From Paraspadella gotoi (lineage: Eukaryota > Chaetognatha): a stretch of DNA of 64,000 nt. The position numbers and the translations under genes were made by a program. Location of the stretch: NCBI GenBank assembly GCA_051294375.1, contig CM119270.1, forward strand, positions 19,285,572 through 19,349,571, in the 5' to 3' direction. The stretch's first letter is position 1; each line of letters starts with the position of its first letter. Under the pieces are notes generated by a model, which was given only the letters and a program-made list of their open reading frames with translations, made no database searches and was not told where the DNA came from. This document shows positions 34,358-46,302 of the stretch, in pieces.

Positions 34358-36707
34358 GGAGAGGAGAGAGAGAGAAGAGAGCAGATGGGAAAGAGAATCC
34401 ATAAACTAGAGGAGAAACCAAAAGTATGCAAATTATGAGGATATAGAACCACCGAAGCCGAAAATAACAGAGAGAGAAAAGGAAAGGGCAATGAAAGAGA
34501 GAGTTGAGAAAAAACATGAAAGATGATTTGCGGGTGGCGAGCGGAGAAAGAGAGACAGAGAGAGAGAGAGAGGAGAGAAGAGAGGGAGAGAGAGACTGGA
34601 GAGAGAGAGAGTGAGAGACCGAGAGAGAGAAGAGAGACGAGACGCGAGAGAGCAAAAAACTGACTGCGTTGAAACTCGTTATGACCAACCGTGAGAACTA
34701 AGGAGGATGAAGAGAGGAAGAGGAAGAAGAGAAGGAACAGGAGGGAAGGAAGATTGAGGAAATAAAAAGAAAAGGCGAGCGAAAAGAAAAAAAGGAAATG
34801 AACAAGGGAAAAAGTCAAGGAAGATGGAAAGACCAGATTCACGTAAAAAAGTTAAATTTTCTTAATCTCATTACTATATTGCAGTTTATAATTTTGTAGT
34901 TTCCTCTGATTGTAAATTGTTCTGTTTTCATGGAAGTTATATTTTAAAAATCAATATTATTTTTTCATTTAAAAACTATAGGAAAAATTAGATGAATTAT
35001 TTACGCTTAATTTTCGAACGTCTGTTTTTTAAATGTTTTATTAAGTGATAGATTGAGCAATTGTTGAGACACTCGGTCTTTTATTTGAAATTACAATTGC
35101 AAAGTTTTAACAATTTACCACTGCTTATTCCCACCGCTTTTCATATTTGGTTTAAAAATGGCAATTTTGAACGTTCTTGAACGTTATATTTTGTAGTTTT
35201 CTTATGAACTCTGCCTGTTCATAATTATTTTATCATGATTCCATTTAAACGTTGTTCTTTTGTTTTTGTTGATTTTAATAGATTAGTTTTACTTTTACAG
35301 TGATACTGTTTCTGATTGTCAATACTGTTTTTCGGTATAATAAAAAAAATAAATAAAAACACAAACATCTGCTTTTACTAGTAACACTTGCCCAGCCGCA
35401 GAGTTTTCCCATGCAATTTGCCACCATTATCATCGCCTTTTAAAAAAAAAATCTGCAAACACCAAGAATTCTGCCTATGGGTTTTTTTTTTTAGAAAGAA
35501 AACTCGCTGTTTAAGGGGTCAGGAAACTGTGATTTAAATTACGACATTGTGCAAATAAATTAGTTATTTCAAATGTCATTTCGTCCGTTAATCAAAACGA
35601 GCGACTCACAACTTGTCTCATCTTTCTCACGTGAAAATTCGCTTCACGCGATTCTCGACCATGAACACAAAAGGAGAACAAAAAAGTTATCAAGAAGTCG
35701 AGAAGGCCGTAGCTTAAATTCAGGGGGGAGAGAGGGGGCGCGAAGGAGGGGGAGTAGGCGGGAGGAGGAGGGAGTAGGGCCATGGGGGAGGGGAGCGCGG
35801 GAGTAGGGGTGAGGCAGGGGGGCAGGAGGACGGGGCAGTAGGGGGGAGTGTTTGGAGGATAGAAGAGAGCAGAGGAGGAAGGGCGAAACGGGCCGAAAAG
35901 GTTACCGGCCAATGGCCCCGGGGAATTGGAGTCCCACGATCTTGAGAAGAGTTAAGAGAGAGAGAGAGCGAGAGAGAGAGCAGACGAGAAGAGATGACTG
36001 AGGGAGAGAGAGAGAGAGGATTGAGAGCTCCACGCAGAGAGACGTGGTTGTGTGGGGGTAAAGAGGAAAGGAGCAAATGGAGTAAGAGAAAAAGGGGAAA
36101 TTTTAAAGGTTTTGGAAAAATGAAAACAAAAAAAAGAAAGGAAGATATAAAAAGTTGTGGGCGTTCGGTATTGAGTCGAGGAGGTTAAATACTAAAAAAG
36201 ATAATATTAAAAGAAGAAGAAAAAATAATAAAAGAGAAGAGAAGAAAAAAAATTAACGATAAGGAGAGAAAAAAGAACAGAAAGATAAGAGAAAGAAACT
36301 TAAAAGAGCAGGAGAAGAAGAAAAAAAAAGAGCAAGAGAAAAGAGAAGCTCCGAACGACGTGTACCGTCGCCGAAAGGAAATCGCTTCTTCTTTCTTTTT
36401 CTTTTTTTTCTCTTTTTTTTTTCTATCTTTCGCTTGTTAAACCCTCATAATCGAGTAGAAGACCTCGCAGAATCTTGGAGAATAACGCGAAAGAAAAAAA
36501 GAAAAAATAAAGGAAAAATTAACATTCGAAAAATAAGGAAAGATGCAATTGCTGGAAAGAAAAACAAAGGAAAGACTCGAAAGGAAACTGAAAAACAGAA
36601 AAAAAATAGAGGAAAAAGCAAACGATTGAAAAAACTAAAAATCCTTAAAAATACTCCCTTTTTTTTCCCCATGAAGAATTTCCAAACGTCCAAAGACCAG
36701 CGGCTCA
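33895..36707 (+). repeat. Inverted duplication, left arm
   Basis: The reverse complement of this arm is found at 37035-39915 (paired coordinates sum to about 73749). From about 34300 to 36506 the arms are identical, judged from identical translations and direct reading. Outside that core, on both the inner and outer side, they differ by frequent small indels. Contents are a GA-rich purine tract (34140-34840), an AT-rich middle and a GGGAGG-rich stretch (35720-35880). Long frames here are purine-tract artefacts and appear twice because of the duplication. Confidence 0.9.
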
Positions 36708-37034
<327 letters not shown>

Positions 37035-39391
37035 GTGAGCCGCTGGGTCTTTGGACGTTTGGAAATTCCTTGCATGGAAAAAAGGGAGTATTTTAAGGAT
37101 TTTTATTTTTATTTTTTTAAATCGTTTGGCTTTTTCCTCCTTTTTTTTTCTGTTTTTCAGTTTTAATATTTCCTTTCGAGTCTTTCCTTTGTTTTTCTTT
37201 CCAAAGGCGATTGCCATCTTTTCTTATTTTCGATTGTTATTTTTTTTCTTTTTTTCTTTCGCGTTATTCTCCAAGATTCTGCGAGGTCTTCTACTCGATT
37301 ATGAGGGTTTAACAAGCGAAAGATAGAAAAAAAAAAGAGAAAAAAAAGAAAAAGAAAGAAGAAGCGATTTCCTTTCGGCGACGGTACACGTCGTTCGGAG
37401 CTTCTCTTTTCTCTTGCTCTTTTTTTTTCTTCTTCTCCTGCTCTTTTAAGTTTCTTTCTCTTATCTTTCTGTTCTTTTTTCTCTCCTTATCGTTAATTTT
37501 TTTTCTTCTCTTCTCTTTTATTATTTTTTCTTCTTCTTTTAATATTATCTTTTTTAGTATTTAACCTCCTCGACTCAATACCGAACGCCCACAACTTTTT
37601 ATATCTTCCTTTCTTTTTTTTGTTTTCATTTTTCCAAAACCTTTAAAATTTCCCCTTTTTCTCTTACTCCATTTGCTCCTTTCCTCTTTACCCCCACACA
37701 ACCACGTCTCTCTGCGTGGAGCTCTCAATCCTCTCTCTCTCTCTCCCTCAGTCATCTCTTCTCGTCTGCTCTCTCTCTCGCTCTCTCTCTCTCTTAACTC
37801 TTCTCAAGATCGTGGGACTCCAATTCCCCGGGGCCATTGGCCGGTAACCTTTTCGGCCCGTTTCGCCCTTCCTCCTCTGCTCTCTTCTATCCTCCAAACA
37901 CTCCCCCCTACTGCCCCGTCCTCCTGCCCCCCTGCCTCACCCCTACTCCCGCGCTCCCCTCCCCCATGGCCCTACTCCCTCCTCCTCCCGCCTACTCCCC
38001 CTCCTTCGCGCCCCCTCTCTCCCCCCTGAATTTAAGCTACGGCCTTCTCGACTTCTTGATAACTTTTTTGTTCTCCTTTTGTGTTCATGGTCGAGAATCG
38101 CGTGAAGCGAATTTTCACGTGAGAAAGATGAGACAAGTTGTGAGTCGCTCGTTTTGATTAACGGACGAAATGACATTTGAAATAACTAATTTATTTGCAC
38201 AATGTCGTAATTTAAATCACAGTTTCCTGACCCCTTAAACAGCGAGTTTTCTTTCTAAAAAAAAAAACCCATAGGCAGAATTCTTGGTGTTTGCAGATTT
38301 TTTTTTTAAAAGGCGATGATAATGGTGGCAAATTGCATGGGAAAACTCTGCGGCTGGGCAAGTGTTACTAGTAAAAGCAGATGTTTGTGTTTTTATTTAT
38401 TTTTTTTATTATACCGAAAAACAGTATTGACAATCAGAAACAGTATCACTGTAAAAGTAAAACTAATCTATTAAAATCAACAAAAACAAAAGAACAACGT
38501 TTAAATGGAATCATGATAAAATAATTATGAACAGGCAGAGTTCATAAGAAAACTACAAAATATAACGTTCAAGAACGTTCAAAATTGCCATTTTTAAACC
38601 AAATATGAAAAGCGGTGGGAATAAGCAGTGGTAAATTGTTAAAACTTTGCAATTGTAATTTCAAATAAAAGACCGAGTGTCTCAACAATTGCTCAATCTA
38701 TCACTTAATAAAACATTTAAAAAACAGACGTTCGAAAATTAAGCGTAAATAATTCATCTAATTTTTCCTATAGTTTTTAAATGAAAAAATAATATTGATT
38801 TTTAAAATATAACTTCCATGAAAACAGAACAATTTACAATCAGAGGAAACTACAAAATTATAAACTGCAATATAGTAATGAGATTAAGAAAATTTAACTT
38901 TTTTACGTGAATCTGGTCTTTCCATCTTCCTTGACTTTTTCCCTTGTTCATTTCCTTTTTTTCTTTTCGCTCGCCTTTTCTTTTTATTTCCTCAATCTTC
39001 CTTCCCTCCTGTTCCTTCTCTTCTTCCTCTTCCTCTCTTCATCCTCCTTAGTTCTCACGGTTGGTCATAACGAGTTTCAACGCAGTCAGTTTTTTGCTCT
39101 CTCGCGTCTCGTCTCTCTTCTCTCTCTCGGTCTCTCACTCTCTCTCTCTCCAGTCTCTCTCTCCCTCTCTTCTCTCCTCTCTCTCTCTCTCTGTCTCTCT
39201 TTCTCCGCTCGCCACCCGCAAATCATCTTTCATGTTTTTTCTCAACTCTCTCTTTCATTGCCCTTTCCTTTTCTCTCTCTGTTATTTTCGGCTTCGGTGG
39301 TTCTATATCCTCATAATTTGCATACTTTTGGTTTCTCCTCTAGTTTATGGATTCTCTTTCCCATCTGCTCTCTTCTCTCTCTCTCCTCTCC

Positions 39392-39424
<33 letters not shown>

Positions 39425-39915
39425 ATCTCTCCTCTCTCTCTGGTCTTCATTCTCTCTCTCTCTCTCTCCCCTCCTTCCTCGCGGATTCCTGCTTCTTCGG
39501 CCGAAAATTAACAATAAAGAAATAACCTCATTTCTTTCTTTCCGCGCCATTGGATGTCTCTTCTTTATTTTTGGATTCTCTCTTCCGTTTCTTCTTCCTT
39601 TTTTATTTTTTTTATTTCATTGCTCCTTCTGCAGTATTTTATTTCTTGTTTTCTCCCTTTATAAAGAAGAATTTTGGTTTTTTATGTTCACTATATTTTA
39701 TTACTTTTATCTGAATGTTTTGGCTTTATAACCTAAAGATCTAATGGTATAATTATAGATAGGATAATATGACAATACATAGTAATTAAAATATTTCATC
39801 GGATTAAAGGAAACGGCAATAGTATTTGATTAATTTTCAATTTATAGAATTTAATTACATTTATTGATGTAAAGTGGTATAAAAAAAACCAAGTAAAGTA
39901 AACCAGGGATGCTGG
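37035..39915 (-). repeat. Inverted duplication, right arm
   Basis: Mirror copy of 33895-36707; the identical core is about 37243-39449. The outer end fades at about 39915, next to a GC-rich island. Confidence 0.9.
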
Positions 39916-39933
39916 AGGCGGTGAGTGTTCGCC

Positions 39934-40026
39934 ATGTTTTCGGCCCGCCTCCACTCCGCGATCGCCTCCCGAGACGCCGTCCGCCTGCGCCTCCGTTTTG
40001 GCGTTTCGCCCTGCTCATTTTTTTAG
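39934..40026 (+). CDS. Candidate first exon or small ORF
   Basis: ATG in a GCCATGTTTTC context opens 30 codons with mostly C/G-ending codons: MFSARLHSAIASRDAVRLRL, then RFGVSPCSFF and stop. The start is Arg/Ala/Ser-rich with one acidic residue, like a mitochondrial presequence. A TTTTTTTAG acceptor-like word coincides with the stop. It may be the start of a real gene broken by an indel, or chance. Confidence 0.22.
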   Translation: MFSARLHSAIASRDAVRLRLRFGVSPCSFF

Positions 40027-40109
40027 GGGTAGGGCGCCGGATGCGCCTCGCTGCATATCGCTACTCCTTAACGACTCGCCTGCCGGCTTTGTTGGTTAAA
40101 AAAATGTAA

Positions 40110-41530
40110 CATTTATTGTTGTTGTATTTGATGATGAATTATTGTTTTTAGTAAAATTCAGATCAATGGAGGTCATTTGAAAAAACTTTCAATTTGTTTA
40201 TGGTTTAAGGTAATGAAATAGAATAAATACAATAATTTTTTTTTGTTTTTTTTAAATAATAGTATTACTTTTTTTTTAAAATCTTCTTTTTTAACAAGAT
40301 ATATATTTTAATTTAAAGCAATTTTTGGCAAGAATATAAAAAAAGAGAAGAGGGAGAACGAGAAAAGAAAGAGATAGAAAGAAAGAGAAAAAAAGAATGG
40401 GGAGAGAAAGAGGATAAAGCTTCTAGAAAAAATACTTAGGAAGGAATATTATGTGAGAATAAAGACAAAATTTATTGTTTGTTTAAAATTTAATAAGAAA
40501 ATTTTAAATTATTTAATTTATGACTTTATTTCATTGCTTTTTTTATTTACTCTTATTCCTCTTCACATCACTGCTCTTTTTCATTTTCTCTCTCAAGTCT
40601 TACTTTCTCTGTATTCTTTTTTTTTAATTTTACCTTCTTTTTTTGTATTTCTTTTTTTTTTAACTTTCCCAAATCAAACATTTAATTAATTTAATATGAT
40701 TATTAAATTAAAAAATAGAAAGTATTAATTTTATTAATTTGTTTATAAAAATTTTAATTAAAAATCCAAAAATGTTTGAGTAGTAATTCAAATCAGTAAA
40801 AATCGAATTGTGTAATTTATTTAAAAAATTCTAATGATTAACCTAATAATTTTATATCTTTTTACTTATTGTGCGAATTATACAAGAAATTTTTTTTCAG
40901 CTGTTTTTTCATTCAAGCTGAAAGTTTTTAAGTTTTACTTAGAATAGAAAAAAAGCAACAATGCTGGAATTGCTGATGACGATCAAATGTCATAGGCGAT
41001 AATTAATTAAAAATTATATTCAGTTAAAACAATAATTATTATTTTTTCCTTAAATATTAATTTAATTCATAATGTATTATTTTACCAAATAAACGTAACA
41101 AACAAATGGATAATTGTCCTAAATTGTTTATACCTAATTTTAAATGAATGGTTTTTTGTAATAAATAAATTGATTAATTAGATTTAAGATATAAAAAATT
41201 AAACATATAAGTTAAAAAGGTAATATAAATTTAAAAAATTACAAAAAAAAAAAATAATTACAAGTTAAAAATAGATACAAGTTAAGAAATAAGGCAATGT
41301 TTAAAAAAAAGATGCTTGCAATTTAAAAAATGAATGCAATTTGGCAGAAAAAAATGATGCGAAGCTGGGGAAAAATGATATAGGTTAAAAAAAAATTATG
41401 CATTTCAAAAATCAAAAAATGATGCGAGATATAAAAATGATTTAAAATGAAAAAATGATATAAGGTGCAAAAATTATGTAAGTTAAAAAAAAAAAAAAAG
41501 AGGAAAACCTCGTAAAAAAATTGACCCGTT
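40110..41530. other. 1.4 kb of AT-rich DNA, no gene seen
   Basis: Very AT-rich with A/T homopolymers. A 78-codon frame at 40453-40689 is hydrophobic but made of T-rich codons. Weak GATGCAA-type words recur at 41270-41480. Confidence 0.55.
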
Positions 41531-41534
41531 GAGA

Positions 41535-41645
41535 GTCAGGCGTCTCGACGTCGCGAGATTACAAATCCCGGCCGATGATTGGTCCGATTCTAGGCGGAAG
41601 ACCGCGACGACCACGACGACGACGTCAACGACGAGTCGCTCTAGT
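41535..41645. promoter_or_regulatory. CpG island with CCAAT box and ZNF143-like word
   Basis: TTACAAATCCCGGC at 41559-41572 resembles the ACTACAANTCCC promoter motif, and GATTGG at 41577-41582 is an inverted CCAAT box. GACGTC occurs on both sides. No transcript is defined. Confidence 0.28.
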
Positions 41646-41699
41646 GTCAATGATTAAGCGGCCGCGTCAGGATTTGATTGCAGTTCTGCATGCGGATTC

Positions 41700-42350
41700 T
41701 TTGGACAGGGAAATTGAGGGAGAGAGAGAGAGAAAGGAAAGAGGGAAGAGAGAAGAGAGGGAGGCAGTGAGAAGAAGGGGAGGAAGGAAGGAGAGGGAGG
41801 AAAGGTAGGAAGAGAGAAGAAAGGGAGGCAGAGAGAAGGAGAGGAAAGAAGGAGAGGGAGGAAAGGGAGGAAGAGTGTGGAGGTGAAAGAGGAAGGAAGG
41901 AGAAGCGGAGAAAGAGGTGGAGGGAGGAAGAAGAAAAAGAAAAACTAACTCACTTAATAGGAGAGACTGAAAAGAGATGTTACGTAAAATGAAGTAGACT
42001 ACAAATTTTACTTAAATCTTTAATCGTTATTAGTTAATCGTTAATCTTTAATATTTAATCGTTAATAGTTAATAATTAATCTTTAATCGTTAATAGTTAA
42101 TCGTTAATCTTTAATCGTTAATAGTTTACTTTTAATCAAAACGAATTCAAAACTATATCAATCGTTGCAGTAGAAATTTTATAAAAATTGAAATTGTGAC
42201 GAAATCAAAAATCATGAATGGAAACCAAGCAACACAACACAGCAGAACACAATAGAATTAAACACTGCACAACACAACTAACCAAAACACAAACTACACA
42301 AATAATGACCCGTTTTTAAAAATATCATCGACTGCTTGCTGTCAAGCTTT
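41700..42350. repeat. Purine tract and TTAATCG tandem repeat
   Basis: A GAGG-rich purine tract runs to 41945. At 42018-42128 TTAATCGTTAATAGTTAATC-type units repeat about five times. An ACACAAC-rich stretch (42230-42300) leads to the 3' end of gene B. Confidence 0.75.
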
Positions 42351-42351
42351 T

Positions 42352-44575
42352 TTAAGTTAAGAAAAGAACCAACATCACAGGAACGAGCGTGAAAAGGACG
42401 TGGTATATGTGAAAATTTTTATTTCCATTTTCTTCGATGAAAGAAATAAATTCGTCGAATATTTGGTCCAAATTTGTCACAATTTCACGCAAAACTGGAC
42501 GATCGTAATCATTTCCGTAAAATCGATCGAATCTACACCCGAATAATATTTTGCTCATCGGAATCAAAACGAAGTAAGATGGTGACTTTGTCTCCCAACC
42601 GTAAGACATGCCAACTTCCAATTTGGCTTTGTTTAAATTGATTTTAAATACATCTATTTTGGAGAATAATAATTCAGAATCGTTAGATCTCTCTACTTGG
42701 CGAGAAGGGAGCATAGTTTCGGAAATACAAAGTGATAAAAGTGATAATGCTAAAGCGCTCTGGATTATTAAGTTAAAAATTCGCTTTTTTACCAAAACAT
42801 AAGATAAAGAACTCGTAATGATAAAAGAAGGTAAAAAACTTACACAAAACAAGTACGAATAAAACTCTTTCATAAAAATAAAAGTAAACATTTTCATGTG
42901 TAAACTTTTCCAAAGTCGCTTAGTTTCTGTTTGGTTTAAATCGATGTTTTCGAAATCACACAGATATTTCGTCCCGTTTAATAAATCGGAAAGGTAATTT
43001 TCATTGGGCTCATATAGTTTAATGATAAGTGGAAATGTAAAAAATAAAACATTGACAGCGAAAAGCGTAACAGATCTAGACGATGTGGTTTGTGAAAATT
43101 TTTTAATAACAACATTAAAGAGTAAAAACAATAAAGTCATCGGCAGGCAAAGTATAAAATCATTAAAACGATTTACTTGGGTTTTTAAGTCAATCAATTT
43201 AATGTTTTTTGATAATACATCTTTACATTTCAAATTCTCCAGTGGTCTTATTTTTATATCAGAACATCTTGAAAATAAATCAATGTTTGAAGTAGCGATG
43301 ACTTTATTTAAATGATAATAATGTTTTGCTGTTACAAAAATACTGGAAACAACGATTATTAAAGGAGATAATAAAGCAAAACAAGAAAATAAAATATTTC
43401 GATTTATTTTGTGAATTTTAAAAGTTACACAACAAATATAAAATGTTCCTAAGATTGCATCAAATCCGGTCATGCTTAAAATTGTTAAAAAACTCGGAGA
43501 AAGAAAATAAAAATTACCCAGTTTCAATTTTATATCAGGAACGGCGTTCGTTACAATCAACTTGCTTTGTTTTACAGATTCGAAAAATATAATTTTTTCA
43601 GGATTTTTGCAATCGAGCAATAAGGATAAGTTACGCTCGCCATGTTCTTTAAATATGTTAGGATATTCAGCCAACCACTTTTCATTGGCCAAGTTTTTAA
43701 CTTGAACGCAAAACTTCCCGTCATCATTCTTTTCAAAGTCCCAAAGCCCGAAAAACACATTTGGGCGACGTCTCTTCTATAAATTTAGAATAAACCCCCA
43801 TGGATAGTCAGGACGTCAAACCATTGATAATACCATTCTGATTAACTCGTTACTGTTCGAAAGAGCGCATGACGCAGGTGATTCGTTAATATGTCAATAT
43901 GCTTTCGATCATGTACCTGCAACAAAGATCAAAATAATATTCAACACCGGCGTCAGTTAAAATTAGATGATGAATGCTGAATTTGGGATGTTTTTTTTTT
44001 TTTTTTTTTTTTTTTTTATTTTTTTATTTTTTCCTTTAATTGAAAAGTCTTTGGCAGAAAATATCACCACTCAAAAGGAATCGCTATTTCATCTCAAGAT
44101 ATAGAAACGGTCTTAATAACGCAGAGAGTCAGGAGCATAAATAACATATTAATCCTTTAAGACTATTGACAAGTAAAAGATACAAGAACAAAAGACGACG
44201 GATCCATGATAATAGGTCAGTATCTTATTAAACAATCGAACCAGTTTCATCGGGAAACCATTACTTTGGATAGAGAAGATAAACGGGTCAGAGATTAACA
44301 TTTGGCCCAAGACAATCTGCATGTTATCAATGACGGTGAGAGGTGGCAACACAGTCTATTTTCATAGACATATTAAATGTGAAGAACTTTAGTCTACAAC
44401 TGATCAGTACAAAGACGCAAATCATTTCTCACTATAAGAATATTAAATATAATTTAAAGATGAGATAACTAAAAAATTCTTTTTACACACAAGTTTATAT
44501 TACAATGGAAGATGTTTCGACTCACCTATTGGATTTACAGAGTACTTCATGCGGATTTTCGTCAATATTACTCAT
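42352..44575 (-). CDS. Gene B: multipass membrane protein, 489 residues, two exons
   Basis: The large exon covers 43771-42352. Its frame is closed upstream by an in-frame TAG, so it needs an upstream exon. An ATG exon at 44575-44526 (MSNIDENPHEVLCKSN, ending AATAG/GTGAGT, phase 2) joins in phase to ACGTCG at 43771 after TTTATAGAAGAG, giving 489 residues. Another acceptor (TTGTTGCAG, 43923) leads to a stop soon after. Hydrophobic segments lie at about 104-131, 142-165, 219-241, 250-269, 311-340, 349-367 and 473-488. Short basic loops follow segments 1, 3 and 5; the longer loops hold Cys and Asn sequons (282, 296, 380), so these are probably extracellular. Codons are AT-rich, unlike gene A. The family is not identified; the paired-helix layout is loosely like XK-related proteins. 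The last helix ends the protein, so a GPI signal is possible. Confidence 0.7.
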
Positions 44576-44582
44576 CTTACTG
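44526..44582 (-). other. First exon of gene B with strong acceptor
   Basis: A T-rich tract and GTTGAGTGTGCAG precede this exon, so it begins with a splice acceptor, either cis or trans. It opens CAGTAAG before ATG at 44575-44573. If gene A's last visible exon (donor at 44688/44687) splices here, A gains Gln and stops at TAA, one base before the ATG of B. The donor at 44526/44525 is GTGAGT. Confidence 0.5.
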
Positions 44583-44687
44583 CTGCACACTCAACAAAAA
44601 AAAAAAGAAAGGCTAACTACAATATCATAAAACTAAAACTCGAATTATTAATCAATAGTTTGCTTATTAATTTAACCATTAATTCAC

Positions 44688-45455
44688 CTTCATTCTCAAA
44701 GCCGAAGCAGATTTGGCCAGAGAAAGACCAGATATCCCAATGGACAACAAGAGTCCGTAATCGACGTTGCGCCAAGAGCAGCGAAAGGATCGTGTAAATA
44801 GCTGCGCCGACGCGTCGGGGCTGCAGGAGCACTCCTGCTCCATCTTTTTCATCCCCTTCACTCTCATCAAATCCGCATGAAATCTGCAGGAGTGGAGTTT
44901 TTGGTGGACTTCGAAGCCGTAAGATTTTGAATCGTAAAAAATTGTGGGAAATCTCCTTCTGTTGTACAAGCATAAGGGTAAGCAAAGCTCCTCGGTCTCG
45001 CTCGTCCAGCGGAGGACGAGGAGGAACGTCTGGACGAGCAACTGGGGGAAAGACTCCGTCAACGTTTGAAGCAAAGTCATTGATTCTTCCAACGCGAGTT
45101 TCTTGGTTTTTTCCAACGGATTCCGGTCGACGGAGAACGTCTCGTCCAAATGATTATCGATGGAAATCGGCAAGAGACCCAATCCGATCACGTGACACGC
45201 CACCGTCGCCATCTTGAATTCACCGCGCCCCAAGAGTCGCCGGTAGAGGTCTCTCTCTTTGCGAATGACGACGAGACCGTAGGCGGAGGAGACGACGCAG
45301 TGGACGACGAAAATGAGCGAGAGAATCTTGGAGCCGACGAAGTTGATTGTCGGGTGAGGATGTGAGGAATGGTCGCTGATGGTCTTTATGTCGGTGAAGG
45401 CATCGAGGATCGCGAGAAACAAGCTCACGATCGAGAAGAGGGGTTTAATATTCAT
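44688..45455 (-). CDS. Gene A: XK-related (XKR/CED-8-like) protein, N-terminal exon
   Basis: One 256-codon open exon begins at ATG 45455-45453 and ends at donor AAG/GTGAAT, phase 0. XK-related proteins are multipass plasma-membrane proteins; some, such as XKR8 and CED-8, mediate phosphatidylserine exposure in apoptosis. Matching features, in order: helix 1 with Asp (about 6-26, AILDAFTDIKTI), helix 2 (40-64), helix 3 (82-100), then LQTLTESFPQLLVQTFLLVL (129-148), recalling the family's EAxPQLxLQ segment, and GLLLSIGISGLSLAKSASAL (234-253), recalling its SLxWALxxYxxALR helix. Between the last two is an unusual insertion of about 80 residues with Cys at 158, 162, 190, 209, 211 and 226. The later family helices are missing, so more exons are expected or the gene is cut. 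Codons are mostly C/G-ending. Assignment by motif only. Confidence 0.6.
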
Positions 45456-45571
45456 TTTTTTAATATATTTTCTATATTGAACAAACGATTTTCGAGACTA
45501 TAAACTTTCAAACGTCGCAAAAAAAGTAAGAGCACTTTATACATCGGAAAAAGTCAAAAGGCGAACGTCGA

Positions 45572-45585
45572 GTTTCCATGGCAAT
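45572..45585 (-). promoter_or_regulatory. X-box (RFX site) upstream of gene A
   Basis: On the minus strand this reads ATTGCCATGGAAAC, one base from the common RFX motif GTTGCCATGGAAAC. It lies about 117 bases upstream of the gene A ATG in the right position for a promoter element, with AT-rich TATA-like sequence (AATATATT) between. RFX sites often mark ciliary genes; control of gene A is inferred. Confidence 0.5.
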
Positions 45586-45599
45586 TTTTTTTAATTTGA

Positions 45600-46300
45600 T
45601 TTTTCGAAATATTTAATCATAAAGTTCGTCGGAGGGAGGCAACCAAGCAGTTTGCTATCAATTTGGTATGTTCGGTTTTTTATTTTTAAACTTATTCGTC
45701 GGAAAGAATAATAATCTTTATAGATGACTAATAGTCATTGACTATGAACAAGATTAGACTCGAGTTTACAAAATTTAGCGAATATAAATGTTCGAATATC
45801 TTATCAAATGAAAAAAAAATAAGAATTCGTATTTCAGCGTTCCGTCGATCCAGCCACTGGGACCGATGTTTCATTTTTAATCTATTAAGTCGATTCATTG
45901 ATGAAATTATTTTGACGGCAAAGGAGAGAGAAATGTTTCGAGCAAAAATTAATTAACAAGTCAAAAATCATAAATCATAAAATAAAAGGAAAAAAAAGTA
46001 ACAACATTGAAACAAACATAAACAGAAACATTAACATAAACATAAACAACAATTTCGTGGCATAACTGATAACCAAAAAAATAATTTAAAATACTTCTCC
46101 TCCTAAATCTCCTCTCTCTCCTTCTCTCATCTCTCTCTCTCGTCTCTCTCTCATCTCTCTCTCGTCTCTCAATCCTCTCTCATCTCATTCCTCCTCTCTC
46201 CTCTCTCTCTCTCTCTCGTATTTCCTCTCATCCCCCGACCTCAACCGGTGACCTGAACGAGGGCAGAGCCAAAGGCAGCCCATATTTTAAAAACCCCAAC
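45600..46300. other. Spacer with TC run, no gene seen
   Basis: AT-rich sequence. A 72-codon frame (45738-45956) is unremarkable. A CTCTC-rich stretch lies at 46095-46220. Confidence 0.5.
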
Positions 46301-46302
46301 CT

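Noticed and set aside
34225-34842. 205-codon minus frame, also open as a 274-codon frame at 38907-39731
   Set aside because: Both are the same Ser/Leu-rich reading of a GA/TC tract in the two palindrome arms; this is duplication, not conservation.
43572-43760. ATG frame MCFSGFGTLKRMM as the start of gene B
   Set aside because: It is in a different frame from the long membrane-protein frame and stops after 62 codons; the upstream ATG exon with matching splice phase is a better start.
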